A stretch of 64,000 nucleotides of DNA from Streptomyces noursei (GCF_016917755.1 NZ_CP070326.1:6634001-6698000); one strand, 5' to 3'. Shown: positions 1 through 9,012, counted from the stretch's first letter. Notes: a model not told the origin generated them from the sequence alone. Translations and numbers: made by a program.

Positions 1-370
1 CGTCCACGGCGCGGGCGTACGGGTCGAGCAGCAGCTTCGCCGGGTTCCAACGGGCACCGGTCCAGGGGTCCCAGCGGCCGTGCACCCGGTAGCCGTAGCG
101 CTGTCCGGGGCGGACGCCGGGCAGGAAGCCGTGCCAGATCTCGTGGGTCAGTTCGGTGAGGGGGCAGCGGGTCTCCTGGTCCTCGTCGTCGAAGAGGCAC
201 AGTTCGACGGCCTCGGCACCGCCCGCCCACAGGGCGAAGTTGGTGCCCGCCACGCCGTCCGGCCCGGTGCGGCAGCGGGCCCCCAGGGGCGTCGGGCTGC
301 CGGGGCGGACGTCCGCGGGCGGGGCGAGCGGTTCGTTCGCCACCGCCTCCTGCTCGGGTGCGCTGGACAC
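1..370 (-). CDS. glgX: Glycogen debranching enzyme GlgX, N-terminal part (runs off the window)
   Basis: Cytoplasmic alpha-1,6-glucosidase that removes branches during glycogen breakdown. Read from a GTG at 370, the 123 visible residues match the start of GlgX/isoamylase proteins: a variable leader, then the CBM48 region with motifs TNFALWAGGAEAVELCLFD, HEIWHGFLPG, GQRYGYRVHG and WNPAKLLLDPYARAVD. The catalytic GH13 barrel lies beyond position 1, so activity cannot be judged here. It is divergent from the L,D-transpeptidase gene at 697. The family call is firm; which GlgX paralogue this is cannot be decided from the fragment. Confidence 0.85.
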   Translation of the reverse strand, partial: MSSAPEQEAVANEPLAPPADVRPGSPTPLGARCRTGPDGVAGTNFALWAGGAEAVELCLFDDEDQETRCPLTELTHEIWHGFLPGVRPGQRYGYRVHGRWDPWTGARWNPAKLLLDPYARAVD

Positions 371-696
371 GTGCCGGCCTCCTGCGGCTCGGGGCTGGCG
401 ACGGCGTCCCGGGCCCGGAGGTGTCCCGGCCGGGCGCGGGGCCGCCGCCCGCGGTGCGGTGCACGATGGTGCACCGTTGTTCTGCCCGCAACCGGGCGTT
501 GCCTCACGCTTCCCGCTGCCGTGGGCTTCCCGCCCCGGCTCCCGGGCCGTTTCGGGCGGGGACCCGCCCCGGCCCGCGCGCCCCGGCCCGCCGCCCCGCG
601 CCACCCGCGCGCCCCGGCCCGCGGAACGGAGCGTCCATGACATTCCTCTTCGCGGCATACCGACCAACTTGCGAATCATCCGTCACAATCCGGCAT
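371..696. other. 326-bp divergent intergenic region with a 19-bp direct repeat
   Basis: This stretch separates glgX (minus) from the first L,D-transpeptidase (plus) and must hold both promoters. I see no gene. An exact 19-bp direct repeat, CCCGCGCGCCCCGGCCCGC, occurs at 573-591 and 604-622, 31 bp apart. The AT-richer part at 640-696 just before the transpeptidase start is the likeliest promoter region, but no convincing -35/-10 pair could be fixed by eye. Confidence 0.4.
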
Positions 697-2010
697 ATGA
701 CCGGCCATCAGTATCACCGACCAGGGGGCGACACCGGCGGCCGCAGCGCGGACCGCGCACCGGCGGGCGCCCCGGCGGCCCGCCGCGCGCCCTGTAGGAC
801 GGCGACGCCCCGGCCGTCCCGTCTGCGCCGCGCCGCCAGCGCCCTGCTGATCGCGCTCACCGGCGCGGCGACCCTGACCGGCTGCGCCGACCGGGACCTC
901 TTCCTCGGCGGAGCCCCGCCCGCCCCCGAGGAGGCGATCCGGATCCTGCCCGGCGACGGCGCCCGCGGCGTACGGGCCAACGGGCGGCTGGAGGTCCGGG
1001 TCCCGGAGGGCCGCCTGGAGCGGGTGGAGGTCAACCGCGCCGGCGGCAGCGGCCGGCAGCCGGTCGCCGGCCGGATCTCCCGGGACGGCACGATCTGGCG
1101 GCCGGTGACCGACTCCCTCGAACTCGCCTCCCGGTACACCGTCGACGCGGTCGCGGTGGACGGCGCCGGCCGCCGCACCACCCGGCACACCACCTTCAAC
1201 ACCTTCGCGCCCCCGCACCGCCTCATCGGCTTCTACTCGCCGGAGAGCGGCGCCACGGTCGGCACCGGTCTGATCTTCTCGCTGGTCTTCAACCGCCCGG
1301 TCCTCGACCGCGCGGCCGTCGAGCGCGCGGTCACCGTCAGCGCCCGGCCCGCCGTCGAGGTCGCCCCCCACTGGTTCGGCCACCGGAGGCTGGACTTCCG
1401 GCCCCGGGAGCGCTGGCGGCCGGGCACCCGCCTCACCGTCCAGCTGCGGCTGCGCGAGGTGCGGACCGGACCGGGCGCCTACGGGATCCAGCACAAGACC
1501 CTCCACTACCAGGTGGGCCGTGACCAGGTCAGCACCGTCGACGCCGCCCGGCACACGCTGACCGTCCGCCGCGACGGCAAGGTGGTGGCCACCCTGCCGG
1601 TCACCGCGGGCAACGCCGAGAACCCCACCTACAACGGGACGATGGTGATCCTGGAGCGCCACGCGGTGACCCGGATGGACGGCGACACCGTCGGCTTCGG
1701 TGCCGAGTACGACATCCCGGACGTGCCGCACGCCATGCGGCTGACCCGGTCCGGGACCTTCCTGCACGGCAACTACTGGGCCCGGCGGGAGGTCTTCGGC
1801 GGGCTCAACACCAGCCACGGCTGCGTCGGACTGCGGGACGTCCGGGGCGGCGGCCCGGACACCCCGGCCGGCTGGCTCTACCGGAACTCGATCGTCGGCG
1901 ACACCGTGGAGGTCCGCAACTCCCCGGACCGCACGGTCGCCCCCGACAACGGCCTGGGCGGCTGGAACATGCCCTGGGCCGCCTGGCGGGCGGGCAGCGC
2001 GCCGCACTGA
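697..2010 (+). CDS. L,D-transpeptidase lipoprotein (YkuD domain), copy 1
   Basis: Cell-wall enzyme that makes 3-3 cross-links in peptidoglycan, anchored outside the membrane as a lipoprotein. The 437-residue protein has an arginine-rich leader, a hydrophobic signal segment (about 42-61) and a lipobox LTGC with Cys63. Ig-like domains follow, as in mycobacterial LdtMt2, then the YkuD domain with HGNYW and the catalytic SHGC motif (Cys376). The tail rich in Trp (GGWNMPWAAW) is shared with the next gene. The ATG at 697 is chosen because an upstream start would put a long non-signal extension before the signal peptide; the 40-residue n-region that remains is still long. The next gene is a close paralogue. 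Confidence 0.9.
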   Translation: MTGHQYHRPGGDTGGRSADRAPAGAPAARRAPCRTATPRPSRLRRAASALLIALTGAATLTGCADRDLFLGGAPPAPEEAIRILPGDGARGVRANGRLEVRVPEGRLERVEVNRAGGSGRQPVAGRISRDGTIWRPVTDSLELASRYTVDAVAVDGAGRRTTRHTTFNTFAPPHRLIGFYSPESGATVGTGLIFSLVFNRPVLDRAAVERAVTVSARPAVEVAPHWFGHRRLDFRPRERWRPGTRLTVQLRLREVRTGPGAYGIQHKTLHYQVGRDQVSTVDAARHTLTVRRDGKVVATLPVTAGNAENPTYNGTMVILERHAVTRMDGDTVGFGAEYDIPDVPHAMRLTRSGTFLHGNYWARREVFGGLNTSHGCVGLRDVRGGGPDTPAGWLYRNSIVGDTVEVRNSPDRTVAPDNGLGGWNMPWAAWRAGSAPH

Positions 2011-2210
2011 ACCGACCCCCGCCGGCGCGCCCGCGGAACACCTCCGGGCGCTCGTACGCATGCCCGCGCACCCACCCATCACTCGGGACTAAACGGTGAC
2101 CTCCAGGGGGAGTTCACTGTCGGTGCGGTGTGGTTGTGTAGCGGCACGCATCCGGTCGACGGCGCCCGGGAGCGGGGACCGGGGGCCGTACGAGGGGGAA
2201 GGGGCCAGTC

Positions 2211-3440
2211 GTGAACGTCCAGCCGATGGCGGGGAAGCCGGTGCGTCGGAGGCGGGCGCGCCGCGCGGGCGCACCGCTCGCGCTGCTGCTCGCTCCGCTG
2301 CTGCTGTCGCTCTCCGCCTGCGGGGGCGACGAGGGGGCCGCGTCGCCCGGGCGGACCGGGGCGGACACCGCCGCCTCGCAGGCCGCCGTGGTGATAGCGC
2401 CCCAGGACGGCGCGCGGGAGGTGGCCACCAGCGGCGCCCTGAAGGTGACCGTCCGGAAGGGGACCCTGCGGTCCGTCAAGGTCACCGACGCCAAGGGCAA
2501 TGCGGTCGACGGGAAGATATCCGGCGACGGCGCCCTGTGGCGGCCCGAGCGCCACCTCGGCTCCTCGACGCGGTACACCGTCGACGCGGTGGCGGTGGAC
2601 GCCCGGGGCCGACAGGCCGCCGAACACGCCACGTTCACCACGCTCGTCCCGAAGAACACCTTCATCGGCCAGTACAGCCCCGAGAACGGCCAGCGGGTGG
2701 GCGTCGGGATGCCGGTCTCGATCCGCTTCAGCCGCGGCATCACCCGCCCCCGGGCGGTCGAGAAGGCCATCACGGTCACCGCGCGGCCCGCGGTCCCGAT
2801 CGCCGGCCACTGGTTCGGCAACGACCGCCTCGACTTCCGCCCCCGTGCGTACTGGGCACCCGGCACCAAGGTCACCCTCCGGCTCGACCTCGATGGTGTC
2901 GAGGGCCGGCCGGGCGTCTACGGCACCCAGGCCAAGGAGGTCTCGTTCACCATCGGCCGCAGCCAGGTCAGCACCGTGGACGCCCGGACCAAGCAGATGA
3001 CCGTGGTCCGCGACGGGAAGACGCTGCGGACCGTGCCGATCACCGCGGGCGCCCCGGGCACCGAGACCTACAACGGCCAGATGGTGATCAGTGAGAAGCA
3101 CCCGGTGACGCGGATGAACGGCGAGACCGTCGGCTACGGCGGCGAGTACGACATCAAGGACGTCCCGCACGCCATGCGGTTGAGCACCTCCGGCACCTTC
3201 ATCCACGGCAACTACTGGTCGGGCCGGGACGTGTTCGGCACCCGCAACGCCAGCCACGGCTGCGTCGGCCTCTACGACCAGCGCGGCGGCGGTGACTCCG
3301 GCACCCCGGCGGCCTGGTTCTACCGCAACTCGCTCATCGGCGACGTCGTCATCGTCAAGAACTCCCACGACCGCACCATCCAGCCGGACAACGGCTTCGG
3401 CGACTGGAACCTCTCCTGGGAGCAGTGGCGGGCCGCATAA
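2211..3440 (+). CDS. L,D-transpeptidase lipoprotein (YkuD domain), copy 2
   Basis: Second 3-3 cross-linking transpeptidase of the peptidoglycan, 409 residues from a GTG preceded by a GGGGGAAGGGG-type ribosome site. It has an Arg-rich signal peptide with lipobox LSAC (Cys37), an Ig-like region containing the motif RYTVDAVAVD also present in copy 1, and a YkuD domain with HGNYW and SHGC (Cys351). It is colinear with the preceding protein throughout, so the pair is a tandem duplication; the roughly 200-bp gap leaves room for a separate promoter. A difference in substrate or growth phase between the copies is inference. Confidence 0.92.
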   Translation: MNVQPMAGKPVRRRRARRAGAPLALLLAPLLLSLSACGGDEGAASPGRTGADTAASQAAVVIAPQDGAREVATSGALKVTVRKGTLRSVKVTDAKGNAVDGKISGDGALWRPERHLGSSTRYTVDAVAVDARGRQAAEHATFTTLVPKNTFIGQYSPENGQRVGVGMPVSIRFSRGITRPRAVEKAITVTARPAVPIAGHWFGNDRLDFRPRAYWAPGTKVTLRLDLDGVEGRPGVYGTQAKEVSFTIGRSQVSTVDARTKQMTVVRDGKTLRTVPITAGAPGTETYNGQMVISEKHPVTRMNGETVGYGGEYDIKDVPHAMRLSTSGTFIHGNYWSGRDVFGTRNASHGCVGLYDQRGGGDSGTPAAWFYRNSLIGDVVIVKNSHDRTIQPDNGFGDWNLSWEQWRAA

Positions 3441-3515
3441 CGGGCCCGCGGTCCGGGCGGAATCGACGGTCGGGGCGGGGCGGCGCGCTGCGTTAACGCG
3501 TACTAACCTGCCCGC

Positions 3516-4283
3516 ATGACTGTGCATCTTGAGGTCGCCGACGGCGTCGGCACCATCCGCCTGGACCGCCCGCCGATGAACGCCCTGGACGTCGCCACCC
3601 AGGACCGGCTCCGCGAACTGGCCGAGGAGGCCGGCCGCCGCGACGACGTCCGCGCCGTCGTCCTGTGGGGCGGCGAGAAGGTGTTCGCGGCCGGCGCGGA
3701 CATCAAGGAAATGCAGGCCATGGACCACGCCGCCATGGTCGTCCGGTCCAAGGCCCTGCAGGACTCCTTCACCGCGGTGGCCCGGCTCCCCAAGCCGGTG
3801 GTCGCCGCGGTCACCGGCTACGCCCTCGGCGGCGGCTGCGAACTGGCGCTCTGCGCCGACTTCCGGATCGCCGCGGAGAACGCCAAGCTGGGCCAGCCGG
3901 AGATCCTGCTCGGCCTGATCCCGGGCGCCGGCGGCACCCAGCGGCTGGCCCGGCTGGTCGGCCCGTCCAAGGCCAAGGACCTGATCTTCACCGGCCGCCA
4001 CGTCAAGGCCGACGAGGCGCTGGCCATCGGCCTGGTGGACCGCGTGGTCCCCGCCGACGAGGTCTACGCGCAGGCGCACGCCTGGGCGGCGCGGCTGGCG
4101 TCCGGGCCGGCGCTGGCGCTGCGGGCCGCCAAGGAATCCGTCGACGCCGGTCTGGAAACCGACATCGACACCGGGTTGACGATCGAACGCAACTGGTTCG
4201 CGGGGCTGTTCGCGACCGAGGACCGGGAGATCGGGATGCGCAGCTTCGTCGAGGAAGGGCCCGGCAAGGCCAAGTTCCTCTGA
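3516..4283 (+). CDS. Enoyl-CoA hydratase/isomerase family protein
   Basis: Crotonase-fold enzyme, most likely hydrating 2-enoyl-CoA in fatty-acid beta-oxidation. At 255 residues it has the normal family length. The oxyanion-hole segments AAGADIKEM (about 60-68) and GYALGGGCELALCADF (about 104-119) are intact, and both catalytic glutamates are in place (GGGCE and GQPEILLGLIPGAGGTQRL). No fused dehydrogenase domain is present. It stands alone between envelope and regulatory genes, so the physiological substrate is unknown. Confidence 0.9.
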   Translation: MTVHLEVADGVGTIRLDRPPMNALDVATQDRLRELAEEAGRRDDVRAVVLWGGEKVFAAGADIKEMQAMDHAAMVVRSKALQDSFTAVARLPKPVVAAVTGYALGGGCELALCADFRIAAENAKLGQPEILLGLIPGAGGTQRLARLVGPSKAKDLIFTGRHVKADEALAIGLVDRVVPADEVYAQAHAWAARLASGPALALRAAKESVDAGLETDIDTGLTIERNWFAGLFATEDREIGMRSFVEEGPGKAKFL

Positions 4284-4480
4284 GGTTCATGGTGTTGGCG
4301 GGGCGTATGGGGTTTGGCCGGTACAGCATGCCTCGTGTGGGCGAATTGCGGAAAACTCCGTTGCGCCTTAATGGGGCCTTATCGGCAACCCCCATCGCCC
4401 CGTCCCCCATGGGTAGTTGCCGCAGGTCAGCACGGTAACGCCACCTTCCGGCTGCCGTTGGCATATGTCCGAGGAGGGGC

Positions 4481-5098
4481 GTGGAGGCCCTGATTCCGGA
4501 CAATGGATTCCGAAGGTTCCGCCCCCCAAGCCGGCGCCGAACGGCCATCATGGAGGGCATGGCGGGCCTCGATGGAATGGAGCAGCCGCGGCCGCGGAGC
4601 GGTCCGGCCGCGCGCTGGGGGACCCCCGGCGCGGACGGGGAAGCGCCCTCGGCTCCCACGGAACCGGCGCCTGCCGCCGCGGTGCCGGCCGGACTCGACC
4701 TGGTCGGCGACCCGACCCTGGGCGAGGTCAGGCTGCCCTCCCGCCCGCAGTCCGCGCGCACCGCGCGCCGGCTCACCGCCGCCATCCTCCTCAAGCAGTG
4801 GTCCCTCTCGCCGCAGCTCGCCGAGCACTCCGTGCTGCTGGTCTCGGAGTTGGTCGGCAACGCCGTGCGGCACACCGGCGCCCGGACGTTCGGGCTGCGG
4901 ATACTGCGCCGCCGTGGCTGGATCCGGGTGGAGGTGCGCGACCCCTCGCGCGGCCTGCCGTGCCTGATGCCGGTCCAGCCGATGGACGTCAGCGGCCGGG
5001 GGCTCTTCCTCGTCGACAAGCTCTCGGACCGCTGGGGCGTGGACCTGCTGCCGCGCGGCAAGACGACCTGGTTCGAGGTCCGGGTCACCGACCGTTGA
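4481..5098 (+). CDS. ATP-binding anti-sigma factor-like protein (HATPase_c, RsbW type)
   Basis: Putative serine kinase/anti-sigma regulator of the large Streptomyces RsbW-like group. After a variable, proline-rich leader of about 70 residues, the 205-residue protein has a GHKL ATPase domain with the N-box ELVGNAVRHTG, a VEVRDPSRGLP G1-like segment and GRGLFLVDKLSDRWGVD (G2 box). A GTG at 4481 is used; ATGs at 4550 and 4559 inside the leader are possible starts. No sigma factor or anti-anti-sigma gene lies beside it, so its partner is unknown. It is distinct from the shorter ATPase at 60277. Confidence 0.75.
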   Translation: MEALIPDNGFRRFRPPSRRRTAIMEGMAGLDGMEQPRPRSGPAARWGTPGADGEAPSAPTEPAPAAAVPAGLDLVGDPTLGEVRLPSRPQSARTARRLTAAILLKQWSLSPQLAEHSVLLVSELVGNAVRHTGARTFGLRILRRRGWIRVEVRDPSRGLPCLMPVQPMDVSGRGLFLVDKLSDRWGVDLLPRGKTTWFEVRVTDR

Positions 5099-5477
5099 CC
5101 GCGGCCGCGCCCGCCGCCTCGCGTACCGGCCCCGAGGACGGGACTGGGGCCCTCCCGCGGGATGCCGCGGGGTGAGCCCCAGTGCCCGGCCGTCCGCGGG
5201 CGGAAGGGGAGGCCCGCGCGACCGGCGGCGACCGGTCCCCGCCGTCGGCCGGGAGCACCTCCCACGCCGCAGGGCAGGGGGAGGGTCGCCGCGGACGACT
5301 ATGGCAGGCCGGCCCGCCGTCGACCAAAGGCCGCAAAGCGGAAATGACTGGATATACCGCCATTGGCGGAGGGGGTGCTCCGGAGGTGAGCTCGGCCACC
5401 GCGGTCGCCCCTGCGCCGGCAATCCGTAGGATGGGATGTTCCGAACGACACGGACCGACGGCGACAGGGGAGGGACC
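5099..5477. other. 379-bp intergenic region, no gene seen
   Basis: Between the anti-sigma type ATPase and the small secreted protein. Short open frames here lack ribosome sites and typical codon bias. The later part (5320-5400) is AT-richer and carries a small inverted repeat, CCGCC-ATT-GGCGG, near 5360-5374; together with its position this makes it the likely promoter region of the redox operon that follows. Confidence 0.35.
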
Positions 5478-5900
5478 ATGCACCGGCTGCGCCGCTCGGC
5501 GACGCTGACCCTGCTGCTCCTCCTCGCGGTCACCTTCGGCCCGCTGCTCTGCAGGATCGGCGGCGACCAGGCATGGCTCGCCGGTCGTGCGGCGGCCGTG
5601 GCCGAGTTCTGGCGGGGCGCTCCCGCGGAGCCGGCCGCCACGTTCGCCGCGCACCCCGCCGCCACCGCCCCCATCGCGGTGGCCGACACCGCCAAGAACT
5701 GCTCCGGCCGCCATGCGCCGAGCCCCGGCGAGGCCGCCCCGCTGCCCGCCCCGCACCGCGCCGAGCCGCTCGCCCCGGACGTCACCGCCCCCGGGCCGCT
5801 CGCCGCCGACCTGCCGCACTGTTTCGCCCTGTCCCGCCCGCCCACCGGCGCCGCGCCCACCCCGGACCACACCGCGCTCCTGCCCGTACTGCGGATATAG
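5478..5900 (+). CDS. Small secreted or membrane-anchored protein of unknown function
   Basis: I do not recognise this 140-residue protein. The ATG at 5478 follows a clear GGGGAGGG ribosome site. Residues 1-26 form a signal peptide or anchor (MHRLRRS then a Leu-rich stretch ending FGPLLC). The rest is Ala/Pro-rich with cysteines near 76 (NCSGRH) and 115 (HCFAL). It ends 64 bp before the DsbA-like gene and reads in the same direction, so it probably belongs to the DsbA-CcdA unit. A role as a substrate or accessory of that thiol system is inference from location and cysteines only. Confidence 0.6.
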   Translation: MHRLRRSATLTLLLLLAVTFGPLLCRIGGDQAWLAGRAAAVAEFWRGAPAEPAATFAAHPAATAPIAVADTAKNCSGRHAPSPGEAAPLPAPHRAEPLAPDVTAPGPLAADLPHCFALSRPPTGAAPTPDHTALLPVLRI

Positions 5901-5964
5901 GCCGCCCGGCCACCACCCCGGCTGCCTCGTGTCCCACACCCCTCCGTACGTCAGGAGCTTTCGC

Positions 5965-6738
5965 ATGCCCGCTTCCGCTTCCCCTGCCCGCAAATTCGCC
6001 GCCGTCGGCGCGGTCCTCGCGCTCGTGGTGGCGGTGATCGCCATCGCCATCGCGGTCGGCAAGGCCGTCGAGAACGGCCGGGACACCCCGGCCGCCTCCC
6101 CCGGCGCCGCCTCCACCGCACCCCAGGAGAACGCCGACCAGCAGAAGCTGTACGACGAGCTGGCCACCCGCACCAGCCGCCGCACCGCCGGCGACCCGCT
6201 CGCCGTCGGCAAGCCGGACGCCCCGGTCGTCCTCGTCGAGTACGCCGACTACCAGTGCTCGTTCTGCGGCCGCTTCACCCGTGAGACCCAGCCGGCGCTG
6301 GTCAAGAAGTTCGTCGACGCCGGCACCCTGCGCATCGAGTTCCGCAACTTCCCCGTCTTCGGCGCCGACTCCGAGCGCGCCGCCCGGGCGTCCTGGGCGG
6401 CCGGCCGGCAGGGGAAGTTCTGGCAGCTGCACGACGAGCTCTACGCCAAGACCCGCAAGGGCGACGCGCTCGCCGAGGACAAGCTGGTCGAGATGGCCCG
6501 CACCGCCGGCGTGCCGGACCTGGAGAAGTTCCGCACCGACCTCAACGGCCCGGACGCCGCGGCGGCCCTGAAGAAGGACCAGGACGAGGGCTACCAGCTC
6601 GGCGTGCAGTCCACCCCGTCCTTCCTGGTCAACGGCCGCCCGATCGCCGGCGCGCAGGAGACCGCGGTCTTCGAGCAGGCCATCGAGCAGGCCGCCGCGG
6701 CGGCCGGCAAGCACGGCGGCGCGGGGGCCGGGAAGTGA
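5965..6738 (+). CDS. DsbA-like thiol:disulfide oxidoreductase, membrane-anchored
   Basis: Extracytoplasmic thioredoxin-fold protein for disulfide formation or exchange. The 257 residues begin with a single membrane anchor (about 11-32), then a linker and a DsbA/Thioredoxin_4 domain opening GDPLAVGKPDAPVVLVEYAD with active site CSFC (Cys98, Cys101). The cis-proline loop QSTPSFLVNGRPI is present near the C-terminus. The ATG at 5965 follows AGGAG. Its last codons overlap the GTG of the CcdA-like gene by 4 bp (GTGA), so the two are translationally coupled, as expected of an oxidoreductase and its electron-transfer membrane partner. Confidence 0.9.
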   Translation: MPASASPARKFAAVGAVLALVVAVIAIAIAVGKAVENGRDTPAASPGAASTAPQENADQQKLYDELATRTSRRTAGDPLAVGKPDAPVVLVEYADYQCSFCGRFTRETQPALVKKFVDAGTLRIEFRNFPVFGADSERAARASWAAGRQGKFWQLHDELYAKTRKGDALAEDKLVEMARTAGVPDLEKFRTDLNGPDAAAALKKDQDEGYQLGVQSTPSFLVNGRPIAGAQETAVFEQAIEQAAAAAGKHGGAGAGK

Positions 6739-7613
6739 CCGCCGACATCGGATACCTCGCCGCGTTCCTGGGCGGCGCGCTGGCGCTGATCAGCCCGTGC
6801 AGCGCCCTGCTGCTCCCGGCGTTCTTCGCCTACTCGCTGGCCAGCCCCGGCCGGCTGCTGGCCCGCACCGGGGTCTTCTACCTCGGGCTGGCCACGACGC
6901 TGGTGCCGCTGGGCGCCGCCAGCACGGCCGCCAGCCGGCTCTTCAACGGCCACCGCGACCTGCTGATCGCGATAGGCGGCTGGGTCGTGATCGCGCTCGG
7001 CCTGGCGCAGATCCTCGGCCTGGGCTTCGCCTCCCGGCGCGCCCAGGCCGCCGCCGCCAGGATCACCCCGCGCACCGCGCTCTCCACGTTCCTGCTCGGC
7101 TGCGTCTACGGCCTGGCCGGCTTCTGCGCCGGGCCGATCCTCGGCGCGGTGCTGACCGTGACCGCGGTCAGCGGCTCCCCGGTCTACGGCGCCTCGATGC
7201 TCGCCGTCTACGCGCTGGGCATGGCGCTGCCGCTGTTCCTGCTGGCCCTGCTGTGGGACCGCTTCCGGCTCGGCACCCGCGGCTGGCTGCGCGGTCGCGA
7301 ACTCACCCTCGGCCGGCTGCGGCTGCACACCACGTCGCTGATCTCCGGCCTCTTCTTCATCGCCATCGGCGTGCTCTTCCTGCGCTTCAACGGCACCAGC
7401 GCGCTGCCCGGGATCCTGGACGCGGACACCGAGGCCCGGCTGGAGGAGTGGGCGGCCCGCCTGGGCAACGGCGTCCCCGACGCGCTGCTGCTCGCGGTGG
7501 TCGCGCTGGTCGTCGCCGCGGTGCTGGGCCGGATCGCGCTGCGGCCGGCCCGGAAGCGGGACGCCGCGGAGGAACGCCCGGGCGCCGGGCCCGAGGGCTC
7601 GGACGCGCCCTAG
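6735..7613 (+). CDS. CcdA-type cytochrome c biogenesis/thiol-redox transmembrane protein
   Basis: Polytopic membrane protein of the CcdA/DsbD-beta family, which carries reducing equivalents across the membrane to extracytoplasmic thioredoxin-like proteins. It has 292 residues and about six hydrophobic segments. The family's two functional cysteines sit in ISPCSALLLP (first helix) and GLAGFCAGPILG (fourth). The C-terminal 40 residues are a charged cytoplasmic tail. It overlaps the DsbA-like gene by 4 bp. No ccsB or resB gene is adjacent, so a role in supplying the neighbouring DsbA-like protein fits better than cytochrome c maturation, though that is inference. Confidence 0.88.
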   Translation: MTADIGYLAAFLGGALALISPCSALLLPAFFAYSLASPGRLLARTGVFYLGLATTLVPLGAASTAASRLFNGHRDLLIAIGGWVVIALGLAQILGLGFASRRAQAAAARITPRTALSTFLLGCVYGLAGFCAGPILGAVLTVTAVSGSPVYGASMLAVYALGMALPLFLLALLWDRFRLGTRGWLRGRELTLGRLRLHTTSLISGLFFIAIGVLFLRFNGTSALPGILDADTEARLEEWAARLGNGVPDALLLAVVALVVAAVLGRIALRPARKRDAAEERPGAGPEGSDAP

Positions 7614-7630
7614 GACCGGGCCGAGTGGGC

Positions 7631-7999
7631 CTACGCGCTCAGCCGGCGGTGCCAGTCCGGGTGCGGCCGGGGGCGCGGGCGGGCGTACGGGCGGACGTGC
7701 GGATGGTGCGCGTCCGCCCGGCGCCGGCGGTCGTTGCACAGCAGGCATTTGCCGTAGCCCGGCGGAAGCGGGTCTTCCGGGTCGCCGTGCAGGGGGTCCA
7801 CCGCACCGTTGGGGTGCAGGGCACAGCCTGTCGGGCCGGTGGTCCGGTCGCCCAGCGAGCTGGCGGCGGTCAGCGCCTGGCGGAGGACGTCGACGAGCTG
7901 GTCGGCGTCCCGCCGGGTCGGCGCGGCGCGGAGCGCGGAGGCGAGGTCGGAGGCAGTGGTCAGCGCGGTCTGGAGTTCGTGCAGGCGGGCGTCTCCCAT
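7631..7999 (-). CDS. Small Cys/His-containing protein of unknown function
   Basis: I do not recognise this 122-residue protein. The first half is predicted helical (MGDARLHELQTALTTA onward), the second carries GCALHPNG and KCLLCNDRRRR, a CxxC plus nearby Cys/His that could bind zinc, then a Pro/Arg/His-rich tail. The ATG at 7999 lacks a good ribosome site; a GTG at 8023, with GGAAG 12 bp upstream, would add eight residues. It converges on the CcdA-like gene with 17 bp between stops. Codon bias supports a real gene. Confidence 0.6.
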   Translation of the reverse strand: MGDARLHELQTALTTASDLASALRAAPTRRDADQLVDVLRQALTAASSLGDRTTGPTGCALHPNGAVDPLHGDPEDPLPPGYGKCLLCNDRRRRADAHHPHVRPYARPRPRPHPDWHRRLSA

Positions 8000-8181
8000 G
8001 TCGTGGAGAGTAGGCGGCCCCACTGACAGTTGATCTTCCGATCGCACTTCGTGGCTTCCCATGGCGGCATGCATGCCCGCGCAGGCCCACGTTTTAGCAC
8101 CGGTCCGGTGACCGCTCCCTGGCCGGAGCATGACCAATGCGTGCCGGGGCGCGCCCGCGGACGGCCGCGCCCCCGCCCGTC

Positions 8182-9012
8182 TCAGGGCGCGATCGGCAGC
8201 GCCCGCTTGTGGGCGGTGAGGCGGTAGCGCCGGGCGATCGCCTCGAAGGCGGCCTCCTCGACGGGCCGGCCCTCCAGGAAGTCGTCGATCTGGTCGTAGC
8301 TGACGCCGAGCGCGTCCTCGTCGGGCTTGCCCGGGTCGAGGGTCTCCAGGTCGGCCGTCGGGACCTTGTGGACCAGCTCGGCCGGGGCGCCCAGCGCCTG
8401 CGCCACGGCGCGCACCCGGCGCTTGGTCAGCCCGGTCAGCGGGACCACGTCGGCCGCGCCGTCGCCGAACTTGGTGAAGAAGCCGGAGACCGCCTCGGCG
8501 GCGTGGTCGGTGCCCACGACCAGCCCGTGCTCGGCACCGGCCACCGCGTACTGCGCGATCATGCGCTGGCGGGCCTTGATGTTGCCGTGGACGAAGTCCT
8601 GGTGGTGGGCGTCCCGGAAGGTCACGCCGCCGGCCACGGCAGCGGCCAGCGCCGCGTCGCTGGCCGGGCGGACGTCGACGGTCAGCAGGCGGTCGGCGCG
8701 CAGGAACTCCACCGCCCGCTGTGCGTCCTTCTCGTCCGCCTGCTCGCCGTAGGGCAGCCGCATCGCGTAGAAGGTCGCCTCGTGGCCCTCGGCGCGGGCC
8801 CGCTCCACGGCGAGCTGGCAGAGCCGGCCCGCGGTCGTCGAGTCGACCCCGCCGCTGATGCCCAGCACCAGGGAGCGCAGACCCGTCGACGTCAGCTGTG
8901 CTGTGAGGAAGGACACCCGGCGCTCGATCTCGTGCGCGGCGTCGAATTCCGCGGGCACCTGGAGTTCGCGGGCTATCTCCTGCTGCAGGGCCTTGGCCGC
9001 CGGGTCCGTCAC
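8182..9012 (-). CDS. nadE: Ammonia-dependent NAD+ synthetase
   Basis: Last step of NAD synthesis: amidates deamido-NAD to NAD with ATP and ammonia in the cytoplasm. The 276 residues match the short, single-domain E. coli-type NadE with no N-terminal glutaminase domain. The ATP-pyrophosphatase P-loop SGGVDST is at 53-59. Further family motifs are MRLPYGEQADEKDA, GNIKARQRMIAQY, GTDHAAEAVSGFFTKFGDGA and LEGRPVEEAAFEAIARRY. It is separated by about 100 bp from the muramidase gene upstream on the same strand and is probably a single unit. Confidence 0.95.
   Translation of the reverse strand: MTDPAAKALQQEIARELQVPAEFDAAHEIERRVSFLTAQLTSTGLRSLVLGISGGVDSTTAGRLCQLAVERARAEGHEATFYAMRLPYGEQADEKDAQRAVEFLRADRLLTVDVRPASDAALAAAVAGGVTFRDAHHQDFVHGNIKARQRMIAQYAVAGAEHGLVVGTDHAAEAVSGFFTKFGDGAADVVPLTGLTKRRVRAVAQALGAPAELVHKVPTADLETLDPGKPDEDALGVSYDQIDDFLEGRPVEEAAFEAIARRYRLTAHKRALPIAP

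Noticed and set aside
2079..4079. Minus-strand open frame opposite the second L,D-transpeptidase and enoyl-CoA hydratase
   Set aside because: Covers two genes with intact catalytic motifs on the other strand.
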